Shown: positions 42,513 to 53,702 of the stretch, one piece after another
Layout: every line of letters starts with the position of its first letter
Numbering within the stretch: the stretch's first letter is position 1
Assembly: GCA_026413255.1 (NCBI GenBank)
Contig: JAOCZO010000003.1
Span: 490,266-554,265 of the forward strand
Length of the DNA: 64,000 nucleotides
DNA from: Fereydounia khargensis
Lineage: Eukaryota; Basidiomycota; Ustilaginomycetes; Urocystidales; Fereydouniaceae
Reading direction: 5' to 3'
Translations under genes and position numbers: made by a program
Notes under the pieces: model-generated
Database searches by the model: none
Told to the model about the DNA's origin: nothing
What the model saw: the letters and a program-made list of their open reading frames with translations, nothing else

Positions 42513-44258
42513 ATGTCGCCCAGCAAGACAAATGAATACGGTACCCGGGCAACCTCATTTGCTCGGAACCTCCAAGTCCATATGTGAGTTTCGCTGAGTT
42601 GCTTGTCCGCAAGCTCGAATGCTGATCCATGTGACCCTAAACTTTCCAGTATTGGAGCTGGGTGAGTTTGCAGATCGAAGTGTAAATGAGTCACACTTGT
42701 ACTCTTACTGACGCGTAAGCAGTATGGGAGGAATGGGTGCTGCCCTAGCGCTGGCCAAAGCAGGAATCAAGTCGCATGTTTGGGAGTCGGCATCAGCTCT
42801 GGGAGAGGTCGGGGCCGGCATCAACATTACGCCAAACTTGTCTCGCATTCTGGAGCGATGGGGTGTACTTCACATTGCTCAGAACGAGGCTGTTGCTTTA
42901 GATGGCGCCAGTGTACTCAGTAAGCACACCAAAACTCACAAGCAGGGAAGAATAAAGAACTCAAAAGCTATGACGCAGACCATGACAGTGATGAGACTTT
43001 GACATCAGTTGACTTTGACTATGTCGAAAAGACGTTTGGTTATCCATTCTACGTAAGTCATCCGCCTTAGCTCGAACGACACATGAGCTTACGTTTTTGC
43101 ACTCATCAGGTCGTCCATCGATCTGCGCTGCAGAAGTGTCTGGTGCAGGGTGCACTTCAGACTGGCATGGTAGAATTACATCTCAACAAGCTGGTCAACG
43201 AGTACGACCTTGACGGTACTTGCTTCAAAGTGACAGACCGGAAACATGTTAATGGCTCCACGCCTGATCAAGAGGGCAAGTGGATTCAGGCCGACGTTAT
43301 TCTTGCAGCTGATGGCGTGAAAAGCAAGGCTAGAACAGCGCTGCTTTCGCGCGTGGATGAGAAGGATGACGGTAAGTCTATCCCCTCAAAACCAGTTGCT
43401 TTCCACATGGCTGAGACTTGTGATGGTCCACCAGTTGTTGACACAGGTCAAGCAGCGTATCGAATCCTGGTGCACCGCGACATGGTGGGCAACGACCCTG
43501 AGCTGCTTCCATTTTTCACTGGGTCTCACTCGTATCGATGGATCGGAGAGGGCAGGCATATAATTGCCTACCCAATTGCTTCTCATGGGATCTTCAATAT
43601 GTCAACAGCTCACCCGGATCGTCATTTTGTGGCAGCAGATGCCTGGACCACGTCAGGAAGCAAGGAGGAGATGCTTTCAACTTTTCATGACTTTTGCCCT
43701 CGTGTTCAGAAGCTTTTGCGCCTGGTGCCAGATGGTCAGGTACTTGAATGGAAGCTGAGGGTACATCATCCCCTATCAACTTGGGTTGATACCAACACTG
43801 CACTCATTGGCGACGCATGTCATCCTACGCTGCCACACCTAGCGCAAGGAGCTGCACAGGCAATTGAAGATGCCGCCGTACTTGGTGTGGTGCTTGCCAA
43901 GGTAGAATCAAAAGACGATATTCACAAGGCGCTCCTCGTCTATCAAGTAAGTCACTCCAAAAAAATATTTTCGAGCCCATTTAGCTGACCATGCGTCAAT
44001 CACTGTTTTCGTGATAAGCACTTGCGAAAGCCTCGAGCCGATTGGGCTGTTCTCACCGCTGCAGCCAACGGCAAAGGCCTGCACCTCGGCGCTGGAATGA
44101 GCCGTGAAGCCCGTGACCGTGCGTTCAGAGCGGCCGACCGTAACGGCGGAGACAACCCTGACAAAGCCATCGACAAGGAGACCCAGACAAGGCTCTATGC
44201 GCATGACTGTCAGAACGATGCGGAGGAGCGGTATCTTGAGCTCTACCGCAAGGTTTGA
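42513..44258 (+). CDS. FAD-dependent aromatic monooxygenase, salicylate-hydroxylase-like
   Basis: Class A flavoprotein hydroxylase that would use NAD(P)H and O2 to hydroxylate an aromatic acid. Exons 42513-42583, 42650-42661, 42723-42919, 43009-43052, 43110-43946 and 44019-44258 join in frame to 466 residues. Exon 2 has only 12 bases yet encodes part of the FAD-binding GxGxxG (I-G-A-G-M-G-G-M). The other two family motifs are intact: DG motif in ILAADGVKSKART and GD motif in ALIGDACHPTLPHLAQGAAQ. The PLSTWVDTN..GDACHP context is that of salicylate 1-hydroxylase and 3-hydroxybenzoate 6-hydroxylase relatives. The substrate is not determined. It is followed by an MFS transporter on the same strand. 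Confidence 0.88.
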
Positions 44259-44745
44259 TAGTCTGCGGAGCTCGGATGAAACGCCATCAGAGAGTAGATT
44301 GCGCTGTCAAGCTGTCACCAATTGTACTGTAGCACTGCATAGTATGGCAATGGCTCGATTTCAGTGTTTCGGAAGAAATCTATGGAATTGTCACACTGTA
44401 GATGGAAGTTGCGGTCATGAAACGGAGAGATCCCGTTTGCCGAGGGGCTGATTGATTGAAGAACGAGGTAGGGGATCTTTTTTGTGGTTTGCCGCAATCC
44501 CAAGATGCCTCATGCATTTGAGGGGCCCCACAGAACACTGTATCTCCACAGCATGGTCGAGAAGCACTTTCCAGCCCTGGCACGTGGAAGACCATTTGGA
44601 TGACAGGAACAGCAGACGGATGATGCTACAGTAATTTGTAGGTTCCACCCTACAGCATGTTATGGAGAAAGCATTTTTTGTTCATCAAATAAATACCACA
44701 GCTTTGGTTTTTTGATCCAGAGATCCTCAACCAACGCACCTCATT
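44259..44745. other. intergenic region FAD monooxygenase / MFS transporter
   Basis: 487 bases between tandem genes. TACTGTA/TACAGTA heptamers near 44332 and 44629. An AT-rich stretch (ATCAAATAAATACC) lies about 60 bases before the next start. No gene seen. Confidence 0.4.
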
Positions 44746-46869
44746 ATGACTGATCTAGAGAACGCAACTTCGAAGCCATCCGGTATCTTTGTTCTCCGCG
44801 ATCGCAAGGACAGCACTCTTCCTCCGAGTCATCCTGTCAATTCGTTCGGACCCCTACAAAAGCTTGGCATCCTTGCAACACTATGCTTCAGCGGCTTTCT
44901 TGCCAATTACAGGTTCGTTTCATGCCAAATGTAGGAAGCCAAAGGCACATACTGTGAAGGAGAAGCTGACATTGCTTGGACGGTAGTGTTGCCGCAATTC
45001 AGGTTGCCTTTGGGTGAGCACACTTCTATCGTTGGTCGCAGCGTGAGACTTGTCTGATATCATCTGAATGTACTCAGTCCAATGGGTAGAGACTTTGGTG
45101 TGAGCCCGGGTCTTATCCCTCGTTCGATTGGATACAATCTTCTCGGAATCGCCGTTGGTCCTCTGTTCTGGAACGCACTCTCTAAAGTAGGTGCAAATCA
45201 TCCCGCCCTCTCTGTTACAAAAAGCTAATTCCTATGACACTTGCCAGAGTGTCGGTCGACGCCCAACCTATATTCTAGGCTCGGCGCTGTTCATCCCGTG
45301 CGTCATCTGGATGGCCCTGTCGCCAACATACGTATGCTTTTGCATTGCACGTGTGTTTGCTGGACTCACGTCGGCTTTCAGCCAGACCGTTCCACCGACC
45401 ACAATCGCGGATGTATTTGTACGGGACGTTCGAGGATCCAAGATGTCCGCATTTGCGGTCTCTGTCATCATTGCTCCCGTGGTGGCACCTGTGGTTTGTG
45501 GTCTGGTGGTTAGTATGAGCCGCATCATTCAAGCGCATGCAGGACTGATTCTGACCTTCTTTGACAGCTTCAACACCACACCTGGCCCGTCGCTTTCTGG
45601 ATTGTTCTTGGCCTGGCAGTCCTCCAGCTTGTTCTCTTTTACGTACTTGTACCAGAGACGCTCTGGATTCCAGAGGGGGATGTCCGAGAGCCCTCTGCTA
45701 TTCCTGAAACCATTGATGGTAAACAAGACAGCGGAGTAACAACAGAGACAAAAGAAGCGGATGCCAGCTTTGCGCCAATGGAACAGGTCATCACTTCCCT
45801 TTCAGCACGTCGACACATTGATGGTCACTGTGGTTCAGCTTGGATGCCTTGGGCTCACCCAATGCGCTTCGTTAGGAACGTACTTGCTCCGATCTGGATG
45901 GTAAGTTATTGCGTCAGGTCGCAAAGGGATCAAGTTTTCGCTCACCCACCTTGATTACTCCTACTTGAAGGTGCGATATGTATGCATCACCATCACCTCG
46001 ATCTATTATGGCATGCTGTTTGCCTGGTCCGTCGGCATCACAATCATCATGCCCATTAAGTTTGAGGAGCAGCCGTACAGCTTTGGCACTGTTGCCCTTG
46101 GTGCTGCTTTCCTGGCCTTTGGAATCGGAGGATTGCTGGGAAAATGGGTGAGTCCACCGGCCCATGCTCACACCATGTAGGAGTCACTTTGCCTGACACA
46201 ATTGAGGCTTCAGTCTGGAGGCATTGTCGGAGACAAGATTGTTGCAATACTAGAGAACAGGAATGGACACCGACAGCCCGAGTACCGTCTTCATGCATTG
46301 GTAAGCCCTTGCCTGAATCTGAGACTTTTCTCGAACTGTTATCTGATGCTGTCAACCTCCATGGTACTGTAGCTCCCCCTCTTTCCTTTCATGATTGGCA
46401 GCCTAATGATTACGGGTACTGTGATCACCAACGAGCTCCATTGGATTGGCTACCTGATTGGCGGCGCACTCTTCTTCTACTGCGTCTCGGCCTCTACTGG
46501 TATTTTACAGACTGTGAGTCGCTGTTCTGATTGCACTTCACGATGGGGGTCTAACGTAAAGCCTGGCGACAGTATGTGCTTGAGAGCTACCTCACTTGCT
46601 CAATGGACACGCAGGCTGTCTTTGTCTTCTTCAAGTGTATCTGGGGCTTTGCAATCGCCTTTTTTGTTGAGGTAAGTCGTGTACCTTCTCCCTCGAATGA
46701 GCCGAAAGTTGACTGAGGCCATCGTTGAAAGGATTGGGGAGAGAAAGATGGTTTCCTCGCAGAGTTTGGAATTCAGGGCGCGCTAGCTGTTGGACTCGGC
46801 CTTGTCCTATGGGCTGCATTCACTCTCAAGGGCCGAGCAATTCGTCAGCTGCAGAACATGCCAATGTAG
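44746..46869 (+). CDS. MFS transporter, DHA1-like (drug / polyamine:proton antiporter group)
   Basis: Ten exons, 44746-44912, 44987-45013, 45078-45186, 45248-45508, 45568-45900, 45971-46147, 46214-46300, 46373-46513, 46573-46671 and 46732-46869, join in frame to 512 residues. Twelve spans are expected. Visible marks: GILATLCFSGFLANY (span 1), PLFWNALSKSVGRRPTYILG (loop 2-3 motif A), ARVFAGLTSAFSQTVPPTTIADVF (span 4 region), APVVAPVVCGLV (span 5), FYVLVPETLW (end of span 6) and a hydrophilic central loop. The family exports drugs, polyamines or metabolites. Same strand as, and directly after, the aromatic monooxygenase, so it may move its substrate or product; this is inference. Confidence 0.85.
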
Positions 46870-47058
46870 CTTGCTGCCAAATGTCTGTATGAAGCAAAAT
46901 CGTAATTCCATTGAAAGAATTTCCTGCTCTTTCTGTAGTTTCGAAGAAAAGATTGAAAGGCCTAACAGTGCAGTATTTCCAAACGTACTGTACGACTGGA
47001 ATTACTGTGTGTAGGTCTGGCGATTCTTCCTGGTGGTAAGAATGCTCATTAGAATCCT

Positions 47059-49466
47059 TCAAGGGGAGCATAAGGATCCAACATGAAAGCCTGTACTCCG
47101 GTAGAGGTTCACGTCTCTGATCAGCACATTTCGGTTGAGGCCAGGCAGAGATTGACTCACGAAGTTCATTTCCTGACCCGATGGTGCAACATCAAGGCCA
47201 AAGTGAGAAAAGTCGAAGAGGTCAAAGTTTAGTGTTGTCGACATTTCATTTGTGGACTGCTGGTCTCTGCCTTTTTCGACTTCGAGCAAGGTATCCAAGA
47301 AGTTGGCATAGGCCAGAGAGCAGCCTTCACGGTGATCACTTGTTTGGGAATCGTGGCGAAAAGCTGAGCTCATCCGTCCAATGTTGAAGGTCACGTCAGC
47401 TCGAGAGACAAAGGTGAGATCCGTGGACAGAAGGTTGAGAGCTAGGACGCCAATGTAAGCTCCTGCAACGTAAGTTACATTCGTGTCAAAGTCCGGTCCA
47501 TAGCGTCTGAACGTCCACCAGGAAAGATCAAAGAAACAAAGACGTGATGAGTCTTTCAGACTTGCGAGCGAATCTCGTGATCAGTGCTTTGCTTACCCTT
47601 CGAGGATCAAAGAAAATAGAATCAGGAAGGAAGTGCGGTATTGATTGTAAGTCACAGGCTTGATAGGTCGGCACAAGGTACAGCAGGTTCAGCTTACCAA
47701 AAGTGCCCAGAAAGTTCACTGTCAAGGTACGTGTTGGAATGCAAGAGTCAGGCTTGGAACGGGAACAGCCTAGAAAGACGCAGAAAAACCTACTTGTCGT
47801 TTCGTACAAGTCAGCACCGATGCTTTGGAGCTGATGGTGAGACCTTGTGCTACCCTTCTTGAGTCTCATGGTTGACAGGAAGGTCAAGATGAATTGATAA
47901 TGTACTACAGAAGCACAGTCAGCCGTGTCTGATAGGGTGAAGTAATGTGGGTACGAGGGTAAACTTACGATACATGTTGTCCTGGTGGCCGACGTTGAAC
48001 CAGTCAGATTTGTTGCGTTCCCACCAGGAAGCCAAATCTGCTTTGGTGCGGGCATAGAAGGTAGCTAGCATGCGCTCCTCCGCCGACGGATCGTAAACGA
48101 GTGTATCGGCGATGGCGTCAAAAGCTTCGGTGCTTGAGATGAAGACTTTTTTCAACTCTACAAGGCACACAAGGGATCGATCAAACTCCAAAGCGAGGGG
48201 GTGCTTGTCCCAGCCGTTGACGCGACGAATGGTTGCATCGTCCCAAAGCGTTGCTCTTCGTCCTGTCAATGTGGCGTAAATTAGCTCATTGACGTGTAGG
48301 TTGAGCCAGGTACGCTCAATGTTCCTTGCTTTACGGATTCGCGCTTCGTCACCTGGAGCAGAAGAGCCACTCAGAGTGCGATGGCTATTGACACAGGGCT
48401 TGGCTTCCAGACTTGATGCGATGCGGATGGCCATGCCAATCCAAGTCCAGGTTCGGTCTTCGGACGCCTTCTCAGTGGGAGGATGGTAGGCAGAGAGGAT
48501 CAGGAGGGCCTGTACAATCTCAATTGAGCGGTATCCGTCGAGAAACGTTGCAGGAATCAAAACTTGCAATATGTGCTGTTGCAACCGATTACAGAGCTCA
48601 AACGTGCCATCTGGGTCACCACGAGCACCGACCAAGAATACGGCACTCGAGAGAAGAGCCGATTCCTTGACTGCTTCGAAGTTGTGCAAAAGCGGATCAA
48701 GGATGAAGCTCACCGGATTGAAGTGGTCCATGAAAGTCTTGTGAAAGATTCGAGCCTTGCTTTCTGTCAGGATACCGATAGAAAGAGGACGGAGCGACAG
48801 TGCATTGTCAGGCTTGCTACCGTACATTTCGTGGCGAAAGTAGGTGCTGTAGTTGGAGAGTCGATTCCTCTCGCGCCAGTCGGCAACTCCATTTGCACTA
48901 GGAGATGACGCCGGCAGAGGAGTAGTTATTGAGGTGTGAGCGAGGAGGCGGAGAGGGTCAGAGAAAAAAGGAAGGCTCCTTGATTCAGGTGCCGATGCAG
49001 ACGTTGGCGCAGACGTAGGGCCAGTAGAGGCGGTGGTAGCAGTGGAGACAGCTGCAGTCACTGCAGCAGTTGATGCGGCAGTAGATACAGCGGGTGTCGA
49101 CGATGCTGCGGAGCGGGACCTCTTTGGTGTGGGGAGAGACCCTGAAGCAGCGCCAGTACTTCTCTTTCCTCGGGTCTTGTTCCTGAGAGACTCGACAAAC
49201 GTGCAGTCGGTCTCATACTTGATGCATCGAGAGCAGCGAGATTCATCCGAACTGGCGTCTGATTTACCAGGGAAGATGCATCGGACCTATTGTCGAAGAT
49301 CAAGTAGCGTAGTGTTAGTGCTGGGCAATCTCAGTAGCGCGACAGGCTACATTTCAGATCATCACGATGAGCAGGGTACCGTAAGTGCACTGACTTTTGC
49401 CGTACGACAGGGGACGCAAGAGAGAGAGCTGCGAGGAGAGTTACGTGTGCGTCTCTCAGTCGACAT
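47059..49466 (-). CDS. Zn2Cys6 fungal-specific transcription factor
   Basis: Minus-strand exons 49395-49466, 47969-49286, 47794-47904, 47698-47718 and 47059-47552 join in frame to 671 residues. The zinc cluster is split by intron 1: SCVPCRTAK | VRC, then SRCSRCIKYETDC, giving C17, C20, C27, C42, C45 and C52. An Ala/Thr/Ser repeat linker (about 85-115) leads to the regulatory domain with FHKTFMDHFNPVSFILDP and NIERTWLNLHVNELIYA. The later part reads SRLCFFDLSWWTFRRYGPDFD and LALNLLSTDL. Exon 4 is 21 bases and is the least certain piece; an alternative reads through into the next 39 bases. It resembles the other zinc-cluster factor in the window. It is divergent from an MFS transporter, 388 bases apart. 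Confidence 0.82.
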
Positions 49467-49854
49467 TGTGGCGTGCGAGAGATTGGGAGGCGAACAGTGT
49501 CTAAAGACGATAGTTGGCACCGGAAAATGAACGGTAATGGGCTCTTTATAGATGTCTACGGTAGCCGAAAGGTGTGTTTCACCTGTTGACCAGGATCTAG
49601 CTCAATTTTACAAAGCCGGGCACAGAAGACATTGAGAAGAGGATTCTGACTCACGAAGTGCCTCAAGCGCCCTATGCAGGATGACCTCGCTTAGAGCTCG
49701 ACCCTGTTGGAAATGAAAGCCGGACGAGACATGCTTCCTACATCATGAATGAAGGAAGAAACGTACTCATATAAAGAGAGCATGTCTGTGATGAAAGAGG
49801 AGGCCTCGATGGAAGCCCATCCCATCCCGTTCTGCCCTCTTTTACTCTCTGATC
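49467..49854. promoter_or_regulatory. divergent intergenic region, Zn2Cys6 factor / MFS transporter
   Basis: 388 bases between divergent start codons, with a TATAAA box on the transporter side (49770). No gene seen. Confidence 0.45.
49770..49775 (+). promoter_or_regulatory. TATA box of the MFS transporter gene
   Basis: TATAAA 85 bases upstream of the start codon at 49855. The position and match are good for a regulated fungal promoter. Confidence 0.5.
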
Positions 49855-51165
49855 ATGTCCCTACCCTCACGAATCCAGCTGAAAGAGCTCAGCGTGCTGT
49901 TGTGCTCAGCGATCGCTGGCTGGGTCGACGCTACGACTGGGGCTCTGATGCCGGCGATTCGGACGCACTACAAGATCGACTTCATTGTGGCTTCCATGCT
50001 TTTTGTGGGAAACTTGGCTGGCTGGATCATTGCTGCTTTTGTCACCACGCCCCTCATTCGGCGTCTGGGATACGGTGCAACGCTTGCCATCGCTGCAACA
50101 CTCAGCCTGGTGCCTCCTATCGTGTTCCTCCCTCGGCCCCCGTTCCCCGTACTAGTTATTGCCATGGCAGTATCAGGCGTATCGAACGGAATGTTTGAGG
50201 CGCTGGCAAACACGTGGATCTCTCGCCGCCCACACCACAAGGTACGCCTGGGTGTGTTGCACTTTCTCTACGGCGTTGGCGCGCTGGTTGCACCACTGGC
50301 CGCAATTCCCTTTGCAGAGCAGCGCAACGGACTGCCATTCAGCTTTTTCTACTTTATAACGCTCGGAATCTCGCTTTCCACGACAGCAGCCGTGGTTCTG
50401 ACCTTCAGACTGCAGCCCGACTCGCTGGTAGACTTGGGTGCAGCAACAGAGGACTTGGCTCCGACAGAGAAAAAGTACTCGACCCAGTCAGCAGCTTTGG
50501 GTGAAGTGCTGCGGAACCGAAACGTATGGGTCCTATCTGCCTTCACTTTGCTCTATGTCGGCTCCGAGGTCTCGATTGGAGGATGGACGTCTTCGTTCCT
50601 GTCCGATGTCCGCGGGGAGGCTGTGGCAACAACCAACCTACTCGTGTCTGCCTTCTGGGGTGGGCTGGCGTTGGGACGCGTTGTGCTGATCCCACTCACT
50701 TGGATGTTGGGGGAGCGACTGGCCGGCTTGGTCTACCTTTCGCTTGCACTAGGACTTGAGCTGGTCATATGGCTAGTCCCTTCGCTGGTTGGCAACGCGG
50801 TCTCGCTTGCGCTGCAAGGGATTGCTCTGGGACCGCTTTTCCCGATGCTGGTGCATATTGCGTCGAATCGGTTCCATCGCGACTTGCTCACATCGGCGAT
50901 CGGGTTTTTTGTCTCATTCGGATCGGCTGGCTCAGCCTTGTTTCCCCTGGTGATTGGCATCGCTGCAGAAGGCAAGGGCATCCGCATCCTGCCTCCCATC
51001 CTCGTATCCCTCATTGCTACTCAGACCCTTATCTGGGTGCTGCTTTCCATGCCCTGCATGATCGAACCTTCAAGCTCTGAAGAGGATCAAGCCTGCGACG
51101 TCGAGACAGGCCCTGAATCCGACCAGAGGGCGGATGACACTGCCAACGAGGTGGCAACACGATAA
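49855..51165 (+). CDS. MFS transporter, fucose-permease-like fungal family
   Basis: Single exon, 436 residues, about 12 hydrophobic spans. Features: the first span SVLLCSAIAGWVDATTGALMP, motif-like LIRRLGYGATLAIA after span 2, VSGVSNGMFEALANTWISR in span 4, LHFLYGVGALVAPLAA in span 5, LLYVGSEVSIGGWTSSFLSD in span 7 and FWGGLALGRVVLIPL in span 8. The N-G-M-x-E-A-L-x-N segment and the G-W-x-x-S-F element in span 7 are typical of the small fucose-permease/BSC6-like group in fungi. The C-terminal tail is acidic and hydrophilic. No intron, unlike the other transporters here. The substrate is unknown; the divergent zinc-cluster gene is its likely regulator. Confidence 0.85.
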   Translation: MSLPSRIQLKELSVLLCSAIAGWVDATTGALMPAIRTHYKIDFIVASMLFVGNLAGWIIAAFVTTPLIRRLGYGATLAIAATLSLVPPIVFLPRPPFPVLVIAMAVSGVSNGMFEALANTWISRRPHHKVRLGVLHFLYGVGALVAPLAAIPFAEQRNGLPFSFFYFITLGISLSTTAAVVLTFRLQPDSLVDLGAATEDLAPTEKKYSTQSAALGEVLRNRNVWVLSAFTLLYVGSEVSIGGWTSSFLSDVRGEAVATTNLLVSAFWGGLALGRVVLIPLTWMLGERLAGLVYLSLALGLELVIWLVPSLVGNAVSLALQGIALGPLFPMLVHIASNRFHRDLLTSAIGFFVSFGSAGSALFPLVIGIAAEGKGIRILPPILVSLIATQTLIWVLLSMPCMIEPSSSEEDQACDVETGPESDQRADDTANEVATR

Positions 51166-52653
51166 ACTGCCCATACCATGTCCCCTAAAATTAGCAGAAA
51201 AATTCTATGTCTTCAAAAAATCAATTAAATTCCAGATACAGCACTGTACATGCCCTTCTCTACGGCTTTCTACGTTGCAACAAAGTCCAGCCATGCTCAG
51301 CCATGCAATTGGAACTTGAGCTGGGTCAGTCGTCACCCTTGCCACCTGCTCTGCGATTCCATCGAATGGCATGGAGTTGTTTCTTTTCACGCAGAGCACC
51401 ACAGGAATTCCATGAAGACAATATCCTTACTGGACTGCAAGGTCTCAAATGGTGTGAGAAGGCCTCATCACGCCCTTTCAACAATGCCTGCCTTCATCCT
51501 TCTCTGCGGTACATTCGAGCCTAGAACAAAAGATACGGGGGCGACTGGCTGGCAGCACCTATACAATCGACTGTAGTCGTTTCGAGGGAATCGGTCAGCA
51601 TGCTTGTGGTCCCTATGCAATGGAATGTTGTGGCTTCGCGTCCATCAACCGGCGAGAGTGCTGTTGGCCTGGCCAGGAGTGCGCGCCGTACAATGCTGTA
51701 CTATCATGGGAAGCGGGCGCGCAAGGACAGCTGGCCAGGAGTGCATCTGCCTGAGACGCAATGACTGAACTGACGGTTTAGGGCAAGAAGGCGACGTACT
51801 GTACCTGGAATTGTACCGGAGCTTCTCTACAGTGTACTGTAAGAACGGACTCCGTCTGCACACGTCACCACAGGTGTCCAAATTCTTTTCTTGCATTTCC
51901 GCCCTGTCTCCCTCTATTCCGCGGGATACCGATCTCACCACGGACGCTTGACATCGGCTCTGAATCTGCCACAGGGCTGGTTCTTAGCGGATACCACACT
52001 GCATTAAACAATTAAACTCTCTCCTCACAGCCAGACTCGTGTGATCTGCCTCGCATTGCAGCCTAGCAATCTCAATGTCTCCAATGATGCCGCTCTTACC
52101 GCGCTCCCTTCCGCACGAAACAACAGCCTCGGACCGAGACCGTCTCTCGGGAGCAGCAGGATGGGCTGGTCGGTAGTCTCGAGGCACCAAAAACAGAAAG
52201 GTTGGGATCGACCGACTGACAGCCCTGGCAGCATGCAAGGATCTTTGTTTCTGACAACCAGCTCCTCGTGGATGGAATGCTGACTACCTCGAGCCAATCG
52301 TTTACCAAGTCCTGTATCAGTTGCGGCGGCAGCATCTGCTGGTGTCGCCATGCCAACGGTCAGATACGCAAAGTGGCCATCGGTCTCTTTTGCGTTCATC
52401 CTGTGGTACAGTTGGACAGCCCCTGTAGTGATTGACTCGATTGACTCGACTGCCGTGCACTATGTCTTTCTACAGCATTGTCAAAGCCGAAGACATAACA
52501 GATATAAACTGACCAGAACGAGGGCTTCCATTCTCACCCCAACTCAACTCATCTCAACGCATCGCCTCACTCTTCACTCTCCTCTCTTTTCTCATCTCCC
52601 TCCTAACTCTGGCAAAGATCCACGCTCATTCATCAAATTCACGTTTCTGCAAA
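51166..52653. other. intergenic region upstream of the secreted protein gene
   Basis: 1488 bases without a supported gene. It holds at least two TACTGTA heptamers (near 51799 and 51834) and a short GATTGACTC tandem near 52431-52449. Open frames here lack splice or family support. Confidence 0.4.
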
Positions 52654-53176
52654 ATGAAGGCTTTCACGACCATTTCAACTCTCGTTGCTCTTGTTGCCAC
52701 TTTTGCTTCTGCCGCTCCGACTGGCGAAGTCGAGTCGCTCGAGCGCAGAGGCGAATACTCGCCTGTTGCCCTGGACCCAAGCTGCATCATTGATGCTCCC
52801 TGCCTCCGTACTGCCAACGTCGGCACCGTTGACCAGTGCAAGGCTATCTGCAACTTTGAGGAGGAGTGCAAGTCCATCGTTACTGTGAGTACCTTCCTTT
52901 TCCCCTATTTCCCAAGACGCGGTGGACTGATCGCAGCTTGTAGTACAACATCTGGCGCAAGGGCCTTCTCCAGCCCGGCCTCTACTGCAACCTGTACGCC
53001 AAGCACCACACGGGTGAAGATGCTCGCAGTAAGTGATGAACCAAGAAATTCATGTGGATCAATGAACATTGTAACGGCACAGAACTGACTGGCTTACCGT
53101 TCATACAGACTGTGGCGGCAACTGGAAGTACGACGACAGGTACAGCGGTGCCTGGCTCAACAACAAGCACGTTTAG
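52654..53176 (+). CDS. small secreted cysteine-rich protein
   Basis: Exons 52654-52884, 52944-53028 and 53109-53176 join in frame to 127 residues. A clear signal peptide (MKAFTTISTLVALVATFASA, cut after ASA or just beyond) is followed by a short propeptide that ends in LERRGE, a dibasic Kex2-type site. The mature part has seven cysteines: SC, PC, QCKAIC, EC, YC and NC. The V-D-Q-C-K-A-I-C..E-C-K-S-I order resembles PAN/apple-type modules, but the domain is too short to be sure. Size, signal and cysteine content fit an apoplastic or wall-associated protein. No function assigned. The signal peptide and correct intron phases support the model. Confidence 0.78.
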
Positions 53177-53702
53177 ACTACCTACTCGGTTTCTAGCTAG
53201 CCACGGTCTGAGACTTTTCTGACCTGATGGCCGGCAACACAAACCCCTTTTTTGGTCTCAGAGCAAGTCACAAACTTAGTCTTGTCTCATTCCTCTGTCT
53301 CGATCCTGTACCTTGAGCCTCGGATGTCAATTCACCTGTTATACGGTCTATACTGTAATACTCTGTGTGGTTTTTATACTGCAGCTGTGCTCGACGCGTT
53401 CGAGGATGTCTCCAACCCATCCTTGTCGAGCGCGAGTGAAAAGCGCTCACAATTAGGTGAGTCTTTTGTTCATCTGTTCGGAGGCTGTCGTTGCTGATGT
53501 TGATGCTAATCAACAGACCAGAAAGGTAAAAGCAACCGGGTAATAACTACCAACAGGCAACAGTACACTGTATCTTTATACCGTTTCATGACCTGTTGTT
53601 CATCTTGACCTACAGGCCATCCTCACTCGCTCGAACAGGCACTGCTTTAAGGTAACACTGTAGCTGACCGTACATTCATCTGAACAATCGAGTGACGTCA
53701 AA
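53177..53702. other. convergent intergenic region
   Basis: 526 bases between the convergent secreted-protein and UNC93-like genes. A TACTGTA heptamer lies at about 53350. No gene seen. Confidence 0.4.

Noticed and set aside
47659-47697. 39-base in-frame segment in the second zinc-cluster gene, readable as exon or as a very short intron
   Set aside because: As a 39-base intron it is too short for splicing here. I treat it as part of the 144-base intron 47554-47697, the model that keeps frame to the conserved SWWTFRRYGPDFD block; read-through ends in a phase clash downstream.
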